DNA from: a bacterium
Lineage (GTDB): Bacteria; Calditrichota; Calditrichia; RBG-13-44-9
Length of the DNA: 37,225 nt
Assembly (NCBI GenBank): GCA_020350205.1
Contig: CP070707.1
Location: forward strand, 2,319,862-2,357,086
Direction of reading: 5' to 3'
The notes under the pieces are model-generated. The model made no database searches and was not told the origin of the DNA. It saw nothing but the letters and a program-made list of their open reading frames with translations. This document shows, in pieces, positions 28,073 to 37,173 of the stretch (positions within the stretch are counted from its first letter, which is position 1; every line of letters begins with the position of its first letter). Position numbers and translations under genes: made by a program.

Positions 28073-28116
28073 TTATCAAAATAGCTATAATTTCGAAAAT
28101 TTGAAATTCACCTCTT

Positions 28117-29976
28117 TTAAAAGGTCTGACCAATACTTAGATGAATTTCCCAACTTTTTTTGATATCCCAGATCGGCCTTCCCGCATCCAGCCGCAATGG
28201 CCCGATGGGAGTGTCTATACCAAATCCCACTCCCAGTGCATAGCGAAGGTCATTCAAGGGATAATAACCCGTTTCCACCCAGACATTACCAAAATCACAG
28301 AATACCACACCGCTGAATCTAGACCAAACCGGGAAGCGAAATTCGATACTCCCCTCAATAAGGCTGTTACCGCCGATAGGTTTTTCATTTAAATCTTTTG
28401 GCCCAAGTTCCTGTCGCGCCCATCCCCTCACCGATGTACTGCCACCCGCATAGAATCGCTCTTCCACCGGGATAAAACCCTGATCCTCGTATGAATTTAT
28501 CATTCCCAGTTTAAGTCGATAAGCTACAATGAACCCGAGTTGTCTACGATAATGCCGGGCATCCAGCAGGTATCGTACAAATGGATAATCAGCATTTAGT
28601 AAGTAGCCATTTATTTTGCTGGAGACCAGAATAAAAAAACCACGATCGGGAGAAAAAAGTGGGCTTGAATTATCCCAGGTAAAGGCAATTAAGGGACCCG
28701 CCTTATCATATAAATCATTATCGGTTATCCCTGGGATTTGATCCGAAATATTTGTACTGCTGTCTTGCGAAACATTTTCCCGAATAAAAGTAAAAGATCC
28801 TTTCAGGTGGAGACTAATTTGGTAAAGGAGCGATATTCGAGCACCGGATCTGGCAACAGTGTATCCCGGTTCAGTTTCCCGTTTTAAAAAAGGATTCAGA
28901 GTTAAAGCAGTGCGGTGAGAGAAAAACAGCGGTTCAATAAACTTTAAATCGATATTGTAAGGTTCCAAACCAGAATGTTTCAACATCAATTCTAAACGTC
29001 TGGCACCCCCTAAGAATCCAATCCGGCGTCCCTGGACAAATGCCCTAAATTGGTCCTCCTTCCCATATCCCCCTCCCAGTTTTGCAGTCCATTGCGGGGC
29101 CTCTTTTACCGTAATGATAACGGGAATAGTCTCTCTGATCTTTCCTTCAAATTGTGCTTTAAGAACGACCACTTCAAATAGCCCCAGAGAAAATAATTTC
29201 CGTTGGGTATCGTCTAATATTTTTTGACTGAAAATTTGACCCTTCTTGAATTCCACCTGTCGCAAAATGAACTCATTACTCACCCGTTCATTTCCAAGAA
29301 GTGTGACCTCTCCAAAGGTTGAAAGTGGTCCGGGTCGTAAAATCCATTCAATATCTACCTGTGATTCTTTTTCCAGAACCCGTAGTTTAAAATTGACATC
29401 AATATAAGGATACCCGTTGAAAGCAAACACCCTCAAAATATTTAACCGATCCCGTGCAAGATCGTCATCCCGAAAGCGTGCTCCTGATGACAGAATGAGG
29501 TTCTGTTTTAGATTTTCGATCAATTCTTCAATGTCGGAGATATAACCATCCTTATTCACAAAGCTGGTTGTGACATTTCTCACCGTCACCGGCATCCCCT
29601 CATCAATTTGAATAAGAATATCAATACTTTTCTCTTTGTGATTGATATGTATGACTGGCTCCGGAATTCGGATCTTCAGGAATCCTTCCACCTGATAAAA
29701 TTCAAGAAGTCTTTGGAGGTCTCCCTGCAGCAGTTGATCGCTAAACATAACTGGATCCTTACGCAAAATATTCCGTTTGACAAAGCTGGTGCTCCGTAAA
29801 TTCATTTGCTCTCGAAGTGCGTGCTCAGAAAATTGCTCATTGCCGGAGAAGGATAAGGATGAAATGCGATATTCATCCTGGGAATGCAGGATGGACCAGC
29901 TGAAGCACATCAGAACAATAATTAAAAGCAGTGGTTTCTGTAACACACCGCAGGTAATGTCAAACATACTTTTCAT
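28117..29976 (-). CDS. tamA: TamA/Omp85-family outer membrane assembly protein
   Basis: The 619-residue protein has a signal peptide (residues about 1-32, ending in SQ), then POTRA domains (about 35-300, e.g. ISSLSFSGNEQFSE and FGEVTLLGNERVSNEFIL). A 16-strand-type Omp85 barrel follows, with the end motifs FYAGGSTSVRGWARQELGP, FVDFG-like VVFCDFGNVW, and GFGIDTPIGPLRLDAGRP. It inserts proteins into the outer membrane. BamA is normally nearer 750-800 residues with five POTRAs. This shorter protein, encoded just before tamB, is better called TamA. It starts the minus-strand unit from the divergent control region shared with the kinase gene. The N-terminal ATG is preceded by no clear ribosome site; ATG at 29967 is possible. 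Confidence 0.9.
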   Translation of the reverse strand: MKSMFDITCGVLQKPLLLIIVLMCFSWSILHSQDEYRISSLSFSGNEQFSEHALREQMNLRSTSFVKRNILRKDPVMFSDQLLQGDLQRLLEFYQVEGFLKIRIPEPVIHINHKEKSIDILIQIDEGMPVTVRNVTTSFVNKDGYISDIEELIENLKQNLILSSGARFRDDDLARDRLNILRVFAFNGYPYIDVNFKLRVLEKESQVDIEWILRPGPLSTFGEVTLLGNERVSNEFILRQVEFKKGQIFSQKILDDTQRKLFSLGLFEVVVLKAQFEGKIRETIPVIITVKEAPQWTAKLGGGYGKEDQFRAFVQGRRIGFLGGARRLELMLKHSGLEPYNIDLKFIEPLFFSHRTALTLNPFLKRETEPGYTVARSGARISLLYQISLHLKGSFTFIRENVSQDSSTNISDQIPGITDNDLYDKAGPLIAFTWDNSSPLFSPDRGFFILVSSKINGYLLNADYPFVRYLLDARHYRRQLGFIVAYRLKLGMINSYEDQGFIPVEERFYAGGSTSVRGWARQELGPKDLNEKPIGGNSLIEGSIEFRFPVWSRFSGVVFCDFGNVWVETGYYPLNDLRYALGVGFGIDTPIGPLRLDAGRPIWDIKKSWEIHLSIGQTF

Positions 29977-30062
29977 GAAAATAATTTATTTAAAAAGTAA
30001 CTCAGTTCAAAATTATAGATATAAAGTTTGAGATGAAATATTTTCTAAAGAGAACATTGCAG

Positions 30063-30083
30063 ATTTCATCAGGGTGATGAAAT
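30063..30083. promoter_or_regulatory. Perfect palindrome, candidate operator in tamA/kinase divergent gap
   Basis: ATTTCATCA (30063-30071) and TGATGAAAT (30075-30083) are perfect 9-bp arms around GGG. The half-site GATGAAATATT also occurs as a direct copy at 30032-30042. The palindrome sits between a TTGCAG (30057-30062) and an AAATAT (30080-30085) 17 bp apart, a possible but weak plus-strand promoter. This 293-bp gap holds no gene that I can support. A regulator would be expected to bind here; which one is unknown. Confidence 0.45.
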
Positions 30084-30103
30084 ATTGCCTCTGACAAACG
30101 CAG

Positions 30104-30140
30104 TATCATAAGCTTCCTGAATTTTAAAAATATTATGATA
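30104..30140. repeat. Second inverted repeat in the same gap
   Basis: TATCATAA (30104-30111) and TTATGATA (30133-30140) are perfect 8-bp arms separated by 21 bases. It could be a hairpin in the kinase leader or a second dyad operator. No T-run makes it a terminator. The AT-rich arms make a chance match possible. Confidence 0.3.
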
Positions 30141-30269
30141 ACCGATTAAATTTTAACTTTCTTGTTCTCTGAAAAACTGCAAAATCTGATAAACTTCCCT
30201 TCTTTTCTGCCGATAAGATAGTAAGATGGATCAAAATTAAACAGATGTGCACATTTACCGTAGAGAAAT

Positions 30270-32438
30270 ATGTCAAACGCCTATCTCGGTAAGGTTATAG
30301 ATAACTACCGAATTATTGAAAATCTCGGTGTCGGTGGTATGGGTGTGGTGTATAAGGCCATTCATATCAAACTGGATAAATTTTTTGCATTAAAAATGAT
30401 TGCACCGGGATTGATCATGGATGAAAATTTTATCAAACGGTTTCAGACCGAGGCAAAAGCACTGGCCAAATTTGAAGATCCCAACATTGTACGAATTTAT
30501 GACTTACGTTCCCACGAAGGTCAATGGTTCATTGTTATGGAATTCGTTGAGGGTATAAATCTACAAGATAAAATCAAGAAAGATGGAGCCTATTTCTGGA
30601 AAGATACACTACCCATTATTAAACAAATCCTTTCAGCAATAGGTCATGCACATTCTACCGGGATTGTCCATCGAGATATAAAGCCAAGTAATGTTATGAT
30701 CTCGAAACAGGGAACGGTGAAAATCACTGATTTTGGACTGGCTAAGGATGAATCGAGCTTTACCAACACTATGACCATCGCCAGTGGGGGGACTTTATAC
30801 TACATGTCTCCCGAGCATATCAAAGGCTTTTCATTTATTGACAAAAGAAGTGATATTTATTCAATCGGGATGACCTTCTATGAAATGCTCACCGGAAGTG
30901 TCCCCTTCAAAGATATCACCTCAGATTTTGAACTGAGAGAAACGATTGTCCGAAAGGAATATGCCCGCCCTACTGCCTTCAATTCTGATATCCCGGCAGG
31001 AATAGAGGCTATCGTTTTGAAATCTCTTGCCAAAGATACCGATAAACGTTTTCAATCCGCAGAAGAAATGTTTCAGGCGATAGAAGCATTTGAAGCAGGA
31101 AAACCCTTAAAATCAGTATCAGTTCACCCTAGGTCGGGAACTTCATCCATTTCGAGATCCAATAACCGTCTGATATCCTATGGTCGAAAAATAAGTCTTG
31201 CCCTTTCTGCATTTACTATACTTTTCCTTATTTTATATTGGCTATATCCGAGCGCTTCTCCTACACCACCGGTCAAAGACAAAGCAGAAGAGATGGGATC
31301 CGTCTCAATTTCTGGTTTGCCTCCCGAAGCCAGAGTATTTATAAACGACGACTCAATCGGGGCACCTCCGATTACGGATATAAAGCTCCCTGGAGGAGAA
31401 TATACTATAAGTATTGAAGAACCGGCTTATCTTCCATTTGATACGACCTTGGTATTAAAAAGCGGGAACAGTCAAAACCTGTCGGTCAGTATGCAAAAAA
31501 AAGAAAATCTAATCCATTCAGAAGCTCCCGCAGAGCGAAATATGCAAGATAAGCAAAAAATCATTTTTTCGGACCTTACGGTAAGATCGGAACCAAGCGG
31601 GGCTAATGTTTGGATCAATAATCAACCACGCGGTCAAACACCGCTGAGGTTATCAGAGCTAGTGCCGCAATCATACCAAATTAGGATTGGAAAAGAGGGT
31701 TTTGAAAACTATGAGACCTTGATGAATCTGGATCCCGGGAAACATGAGGAAATCCTGGCCAGTCTAGATGTGCAAATTTCAGGTATAAATCTTATCACTG
31801 ATCCTTCGGGAGCTCAGGTTTTTCTTAACGGAAAAGAACTAAAAAACCAGGAAACACCGTTGTTTTTGGATGAAATTCCAGCAGGTCGATACAGCCTCGA
31901 AATCAGGAAATCCGGCTTTTCCACGTTAAAAGAAGAAATAGATTTACACCCCAATCAGGTTTTGCAGATCAACCGCCGGCTTCTTCAAAAAAAGGGTACA
32001 TTAAGCGTTCATGTAAGACCCTGGGGATCCATTTACCTGGATAATAAATTGATTAAGGAATCAACTGACATCAAATACATCACTGAACTACCTGAGGGGA
32101 AATATAAGCTTGAAGTAGTCCATCCCACCCTCGGAAAGTGGCAAAAATCACTGTTGGTTTCAGCAGATGAGCCCAGAGAGGTAAATATTAATTTTGCAGC
32201 GATGTTAAATTTTCAGGTCAATGCTTTCGACGAGAAAGGTCTACCCGTCAACGCTACAGTTCTTCTGGATGGCGTCGATACCGGTTTAATTACTCCTGCG
32301 ACAGTACAGGCGAGACCAGGTAATCATCGGATTACTTTAAAAAAGACAGGCTATTATATGGAGAATGGAGAAAAGGAATTATTGATAGAGGAGGAGTTTG
32401 TAAATCCCCAAACTTTCATATTAAAAAAGTTAAAATAG
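30270..32438 (+). CDS. Transmembrane Ser/Thr protein kinase with extracytoplasmic PEGA repeats
   Basis: The 722-residue protein has a complete PknB-like kinase domain (about 10-275): G20-V-G-G-M-G loop, K42, E61, HRDIKPSN with D136 and N141, DFG at 154-156, and GTLYYMSPEH in the activation region. A linker then leads to one membrane helix (about 306-328). The outside part has five PEGA-like repeats of about 65-78 residues, starting near 342, 435, 505, 576 and 645 (e.g. SEPSGANVWINNQPRGQTPL). PEGA domains are thought to act as extracellular binding or stalk modules; the kinase side should phosphorylate cytoplasmic targets. It precedes a TPR membrane protein (31 bp) and a giant secreted protein (12 bp more), so a surface sensor for that product is an attractive inference. 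All catalytic residues look intact. Confidence 0.93.
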   Translation: MSNAYLGKVIDNYRIIENLGVGGMGVVYKAIHIKLDKFFALKMIAPGLIMDENFIKRFQTEAKALAKFEDPNIVRIYDLRSHEGQWFIVMEFVEGINLQDKIKKDGAYFWKDTLPIIKQILSAIGHAHSTGIVHRDIKPSNVMISKQGTVKITDFGLAKDESSFTNTMTIASGGTLYYMSPEHIKGFSFIDKRSDIYSIGMTFYEMLTGSVPFKDITSDFELRETIVRKEYARPTAFNSDIPAGIEAIVLKSLAKDTDKRFQSAEEMFQAIEAFEAGKPLKSVSVHPRSGTSSISRSNNRLISYGRKISLALSAFTILFLILYWLYPSASPTPPVKDKAEEMGSVSISGLPPEARVFINDDSIGAPPITDIKLPGGEYTISIEEPAYLPFDTTLVLKSGNSQNLSVSMQKKENLIHSEAPAERNMQDKQKIIFSDLTVRSEPSGANVWINNQPRGQTPLRLSELVPQSYQIRIGKEGFENYETLMNLDPGKHEEILASLDVQISGINLITDPSGAQVFLNGKELKNQETPLFLDEIPAGRYSLEIRKSGFSTLKEEIDLHPNQVLQINRRLLQKKGTLSVHVRPWGSIYLDNKLIKESTDIKYITELPEGKYKLEVVHPTLGKWQKSLLVSADEPREVNINFAAMLNFQVNAFDEKGLPVNATVLLDGVDTGLITPATVQARPGNHRITLKKTGYYMENGEKELLIEEEFVNPQTFILKKLK

Positions 32439-32469
32439 GGTGTCCAAATAGAGATGATATGAGACAAGA

Positions 32470-33039
32470 ATGATTGAAATACACAAAAAGATGAAAAAAC
32501 CGCCGGTAAAGATACTTATAAGTTACCTGGTAATCATTGTAATATTTTCACAGTTATCCGGATTATTTCAAAACCTGCTTCTGGCTCAGGATTTATCTTC
32601 CTGTGATCTCAATTTAAAAAAAGCAGAAGAAAGTTATTTCGCTGGTAACTTTGCGCAGGCAACGGAAATGATCAATCAGTGCTTGCGGGAAACCAGGATT
32701 TCAGAAGAAAACCGTGCAAAAGCATATATCATCCTGACACGGATATCTCTGGCAGAAGGAGACATCACAACTTCAAGACAATACATTGAAATTATTTTGA
32801 AAATTAATCCTGGATATCAACCGACGATAGAGGAAGAAACCCCCAAATTTGTCAATCTGGTTTCCGAGATTAAAGCCGCCATGGGAGAGGCAAAATCTGA
32901 CAAAAGCAGCTTTAATAAATGGATCCTGATCGGTGCAGGCGGGGTGGCTACCACCGCTATTATACTCCTGGTAACAGCCCGGGGTGGTGATCATGATGTT
33001 CAGGATAATAATTTACCTGAACCACCGCCATTTCCATAA
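32470..33039 (+). CDS. Small TPR protein with N-terminal signal and C-terminal membrane helix
   Basis: The 189-residue protein has a hydrophobic N-terminal stretch (about 14-38) ending in LLLAQD, a signal-peptide-like cleavage site. A compact helical TPR-like domain follows (about 43-135, AEESYFAGNFAQATEMINQC and similar), and near the end a membrane helix (about 151-170, WILIGAGGVATTAIILL). A short charged, Pro-rich tail follows (PEPPPFP). The TPR would face the periplasm and the tail the cytoplasm if both helices insert. I do not recognise a family. It sits between the kinase and the giant secreted protein, 31 and 12 bp apart, so it is likely part of the same transcript and may bridge them. 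A later ATG at 32491 is possible. Confidence 0.8.
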   Translation: MIEIHKKMKKPPVKILISYLVIIVIFSQLSGLFQNLLLAQDLSSCDLNLKKAEESYFAGNFAQATEMINQCLRETRISEENRAKAYIILTRISLAEGDITTSRQYIEIILKINPGYQPTIEEETPKFVNLVSEIKAAMGEAKSDKSSFNKWILIGAGGVATTAIILLVTARGGDHDVQDNNLPEPPPFP

Positions 33040-33051
33040 AAAATATAAACG

Positions 33052-36000
33052 ATGAAGACATTCTTAACCATTCTTTTCATATTCACTTTCCTTCAGATGT
33101 TGAAGGCACAAACTCCTATCTATACCGGTACTATCAATGGTTCAACCTGGGATCATACGGGATCCCCTTACCTTATTTATGGTGATGTAACTGTTGAAGA
33201 TCTGACCATCAGTGAAGGAGTAGTCGTTAAGTTTCAGGGTAATTTTAAATTTGAAATCAACGGAATTCTTGAAATATATGGATTATACAGTGACTCTGTT
33301 TATTTCCAACCTTCAGATTCCAATACTGTAGGCTGGCCAGGGATTAAATTCAGGACCGGTTCTTCTCCAGGAAATATATTGCGATACTTTCGCATTGAGG
33401 GGAGCAATAATCCCGCTCTTCATATTGATCAGAGCCATCCTACAATAGAAAATTCCAGAATAGTGCACAATAACAACAACGGCATTTATTTAAAAAATAC
33501 CTCGGTTCAGATAAAAAATTGCATTATTCAAGAAAATCTCTCCAACGGTATTGAGCTGGATAACGCCTCAATCACCAGCATCAATTCCATCATCTCAGAT
33601 TGTGATGAAGCAGGAATTTTATCCACCAATGCTGCCGATTCAATCACTCTGGTGAATTCAGTGATTGCTGGAAATCAAAGCGGAATTACTGGAGGATCAG
33701 CCTACATAGATGTATTAAATTCTATTGTTTATGAAAATCTTGTCAGTATAATCAGTTCAAATCCAAATCCATCTGTTCTTTATTCCTGTATAGAAGGCAG
33801 CCCGGTTTTTCCAGGTACCGGAAATATCAATGATCCACCTGTTTTTTCGGACAGTCTTCCCTACCTTCTCGAATCAGCTTCCCCCTGTGTGGATGCCGGT
33901 CATCCTGACGATCCATACCGGGACAGTTATTTTCCCCCATCCAGGGGAGGCCTGAGAAACGACATGGGCGCCTATGGAGGTCCACTTGCAAATGGCTGGT
34001 TTCCTCCACTCTACTTAATTCCACAATTTCTTGATTTTGGCAGGGTTTCCAAGGACAGCATATCTTCTTTTGATATCCAAATCGAAAATTACCGCAACTC
34101 CGGTATTACGGTAACTGACATTATATTTTCGGGTACCCATCCCGAATACTTCTCGGCCAATAAGAATAACTTTTACCTTCCTGCTTCAAACAGTACTGAC
34201 TTAACTATCTATTTCACTCCTGCAGCGGATTCATTGTATTCCGCCGAACTGCTGCTGGAGACCCTTTTAAACGGAACTGTTACAGCTCCCATATCCGGGG
34301 AAGGAGTAATTGCCGAAATCAGTCTTTTAAAAACATCCCTTGATTTTGGTGACATCACCCTGGGAGATTCTGCTGTCTCGCATCTTCCCATTCTAAATTC
34401 CGGCAAGGATACCTTGCACCTTACCTTAATGCCAATTATTAATTCCGTATTCAACATCGATGAGTTCCAGCTGTCCATCCTGCCAGATTCCTCAACGGAT
34501 TCTATCCGGATCAGTTGCTTTCCTGACACAGCACTTTCATATGTTGATTCCTTGATTATTCTTAGTAATGATCCTGAAAATCCCTTTCTCACAGTGCCTC
34601 TCCTGGCCCAGGGATATGGACCCGTAATCAGTGTGAGTTCTCCAGTTCTCGAATTTGGGCAGGTTAAAATACCATCAGACAGTACCCTGCTATTGGTCGT
34701 CCGTAATTCAGGAAATGATATTCTTTCCATCCATGACTTTTCTCTCTCTCAGCCAGACTCTGAAAATACCGTCTTTTTCCTTGAGGACAGCAGCCTCTCT
34801 CTTCCATTAATTCTGCCGGAAGATAGTTCATATATTTTACCCATTCGCTTTAAACCGCTTATGCAGGGGAATGTCAGTGGTGAATTGAAAATCCATTCAA
34901 GTGATCCGTTTAGGGAATTAACTACCATTACTCTATCTGGTGAAGGCATTGCCCCAGAGATTAATGTATCCACAAATGAAATCCAGTTTGGCTCGGTATT
35001 TGTTTATAAAGATACTCTTCAAATTTTAAAAATTTTTAATCTGGGATCAAATACCCTGATCGTTGAAAGAGAAAATTTGGAAATTTCCGGACCTGATTCA
35101 GCTGCCTTTAGGCTTGATACACTTAATACAATTTTCATACTGCATCCAGGAGACAGCACAGCAATAAACCTTCTCTTTAGTCCATCCAAGCTAGGAAATT
35201 GTGAAGCTGAACTCGAAATAATCAGTAATGATCCGGCAAAGAATGAGACATCGGTTGATTTGACAGGCACAGGGGTTGCTCCTGAGCTGACTGTTTCAAC
35301 TTCATATTTATCCTGGGGACAGGTACCCTTTAATACCGACTCGTTAAAAATGCTCACCCTTTATAATGAAGGTGATGCTGAACTGATTGTTTACCGGGAC
35401 AGTCTCATCATTCATGGATTGGATTCCATGGCCTTTTTGGTTGATACCTTGTGGGACGATATTTTTATAGATGCAGGTGATTCTGCTGATATCCCCATTC
35501 GATTCCTTCCAAGCCGGTTTGGTGAGCACTCTGCAGCTTTGATTATTGAGAGTAATGACCCCTTTGAGCCAGTCTACGAAGTTATCCTGGGAGGATTGGG
35601 TGTAGATATTCAACCTGCTTCAATTACCCTCGATCCAGAACAGTCAACAATTCCTTTAATCAAGAATCAGAATGCCATTCTGAGTTTTCATATAAGCAGT
35701 GTATCACCGGTGGATTCAGCATCACTCTTTGCCAGAAAAGGCGGCAAAACATTTTTTCAAAAAAAACCTTTAACTTACCAAAATACAGATTTATGGACTG
35801 CCCAGCTTGATTCATCTGATATAACAGAGAGAGGCCTGGAGTACTTTGTTAAGGTTGATCATGGGTACAGAACGACTATCCTACCTGAAACAGGAATGTC
35901 AAATCCGTCCGCTATTCAGGTGTCCATACCGCAAATGAATTTCCCACAATTAACGCTCCAATCAGAATATAAGATGATATCCATTCCATTTTCGACTTTC

Positions 36001-37173
36001 GGACAGACCCTCTATGACTTGTTTTATGATGATCTGGGGCCTTATGATCCTGCCATGTATAGATTTTTTGATTATATTCCCGGTCAATTTTATGTTGAGA
36101 TCGATCAATTAAATATTTCTTTAGCGCCCGGAAAAGCACTCTGGCTAATCACTCTGGAGCCAAAGCAGCTAGATGTTTCCAATGGACAATCATTAGTCAC
36201 AAACACCAATTTTACCCTGCCGCTTCAAGCAGGCTGGAATATGATCTCCTCTCCCTATGCCTTTCCATTGAGCTGGAATCAGACCAGTAATGAGCTGGTC
36301 CTGTGGTATTACAATGAAACCGACTGGGATGTTGCAACAATACTGCAACCATTCGAAGGATACGCGGTTTATTCTCCTCTGGACACAGCCCTTGCCATAC
36401 CCCCCAGGGAAGCTACTGGAATGTTTTCAAAAAACTCGGGTCTATATAGCAAATTAGGCTGGAAAATACAACTAAGTGTCCGGCAGGGTGAATTAAAGGA
36501 TGAATTCAATTTTGTAGGTATCCATCCCGAGGCCGTTTCAGAAGTTGATGTTTATGATTATCCGGAACCACCCCGTATTGGGAAGCATATTCAACTATAT
36601 TTAAATTTAGGCGATTCCGATCTTCAGTTTGCAAGAGATTTCCGACCCCCGGAAGAATCTGGATATGCATTCGAATTTCAGATTTCAGGCAATGTGGAAG
36701 GTTCGAAAGAAATTACTTTCCACCCAGAACATCTTCCTGAGAAATTGAACTGGACTGTGGTAAGCACTGAGACTCATATTAATTATGGGCAGGATAAAAT
36801 CAAAACCTTCCTGCAGAAAGCAAAATTTACCCTGCTGGTGGGCGAACCGCAGTATATGAGTGAGCAATTGCAAAATTTTAATCAAATACCCACAGAATTT
36901 AAGCTCTACCCGAATTATCCGAATCCATTTAATCCCAATACTACCATCAAATTTCAACTCCCCCAAAATACTTCTGTAACCATCAAGGTTTATAATTTAC
37001 TGGGACAACTGGTGCAGACCCTGATGGAAGAGAACCCGATGGAAGCAGGTTATTACAGCATTGAGTGGAATGGCAGGAATTCATCGGACCAAGGTGTTTC
37101 AAGCGGGATTTATTTCTTACAGATCAAAACACAGGCAGATTATAAAGTCATTAAAATGATATTGCAAAGATAA
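33052..37173 (+). CDS. Giant secreted multidomain protein: beta-helix, five ASH-like domains, C-terminal sorting domain
   Basis: The 1373-residue protein begins with a signal peptide (cleaved near residue 20, LKAQ). Residues about 30-310 form a right-handed beta-helix with Asn/Ser-rich rungs and the closing SPCVDAGHPDDP and NDMGAYGGP motifs. Five tandem ASH/choice-of-anchor-D-type repeats follow (see separate entry). A domain around 960-1130 contains GWNMISSPYAFPLSW, and the end (about 1287-1373) holds YPNPFNPNTTIKFQLPQ and SGIYFLQIK, the FCB-type secretion/sorting domain (T9SS-like). Such C-terminal domains direct export across the outer membrane and surface attachment or release. No enzymatic motif was seen. 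The role is probably adhesive or structural at the surface, a judgement from architecture. It follows the TPR gene by 12 bp with no clear Shine-Dalgarno. Confidence 0.9.
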   Translation: MKTFLTILFIFTFLQMLKAQTPIYTGTINGSTWDHTGSPYLIYGDVTVEDLTISEGVVVKFQGNFKFEINGILEIYGLYSDSVYFQPSDSNTVGWPGIKFRTGSSPGNILRYFRIEGSNNPALHIDQSHPTIENSRIVHNNNNGIYLKNTSVQIKNCIIQENLSNGIELDNASITSINSIISDCDEAGILSTNAADSITLVNSVIAGNQSGITGGSAYIDVLNSIVYENLVSIISSNPNPSVLYSCIEGSPVFPGTGNINDPPVFSDSLPYLLESASPCVDAGHPDDPYRDSYFPPSRGGLRNDMGAYGGPLANGWFPPLYLIPQFLDFGRVSKDSISSFDIQIENYRNSGITVTDIIFSGTHPEYFSANKNNFYLPASNSTDLTIYFTPAADSLYSAELLLETLLNGTVTAPISGEGVIAEISLLKTSLDFGDITLGDSAVSHLPILNSGKDTLHLTLMPIINSVFNIDEFQLSILPDSSTDSIRISCFPDTALSYVDSLIILSNDPENPFLTVPLLAQGYGPVISVSSPVLEFGQVKIPSDSTLLLVVRNSGNDILSIHDFSLSQPDSENTVFFLEDSSLSLPLILPEDSSYILPIRFKPLMQGNVSGELKIHSSDPFRELTTITLSGEGIAPEINVSTNEIQFGSVFVYKDTLQILKIFNLGSNTLIVERENLEISGPDSAAFRLDTLNTIFILHPGDSTAINLLFSPSKLGNCEAELEIISNDPAKNETSVDLTGTGVAPELTVSTSYLSWGQVPFNTDSLKMLTLYNEGDAELIVYRDSLIIHGLDSMAFLVDTLWDDIFIDAGDSADIPIRFLPSRFGEHSAALIIESNDPFEPVYEVILGGLGVDIQPASITLDPEQSTIPLIKNQNAILSFHISSVSPVDSASLFARKGGKTFFQKKPLTYQNTDLWTAQLDSSDITERGLEYFVKVDHGYRTTILPETGMSNPSAIQVSIPQMNFPQLTLQSEYKMISIPFSTFGQTLYDLFYDDLGPYDPAMYRFFDYIPGQFYVEIDQLNISLAPGKALWLITLEPKQLDVSNGQSLVTNTNFTLPLQAGWNMISSPYAFPLSWNQTSNELVLWYYNETDWDVATILQPFEGYAVYSPLDTALAIPPREATGMFSKNSGLYSKLGWKIQLSVRQGELKDEFNFVGIHPEAVSEVDVYDYPEPPRIGKHIQLYLNLGDSDLQFARDFRPPEESGYAFEFQISGNVEGSKEITFHPEHLPEKLNWTVVSTETHINYGQDKIKTFLQKAKFTLLVGEPQYMSEQLQNFNQIPTEFKLYPNYPNPFNPNTTIKFQLPQNTSVTIKVYNLLGQLVQTLMEENPMEAGYYSIEWNGRNSSDQGVSSGIYFLQIKTQADYKVIKMILQR
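34022..35615 (+). repeat. Five tandem ASH/choice-of-anchor D repeats within the secreted protein
   Basis: Repeats begin near residues 324, 427, 530, 641 and 750, each about 103-111 residues. Each opens with an hydrophobic-FG motif (FLDFGRVS, SLDFGDIT, VLEFGQVK, EIQFGSVF, YLSWGQVP). Most carry a SNDP/SSDP turn and close with a GEG/GTG-type motif. The pattern is that of immunoglobulin-like ASH domains, which usually act as surface or scaffold modules. The sequence has diverged strongly between repeats, so it is an old duplication rather than a fresh one. Confidence 0.8.

Noticed and set aside
28117-29976. BamA as the identity of the Omp85 protein
   Set aside because: It is shorter than usual BamA and directly precedes tamB, so TamA is preferred.
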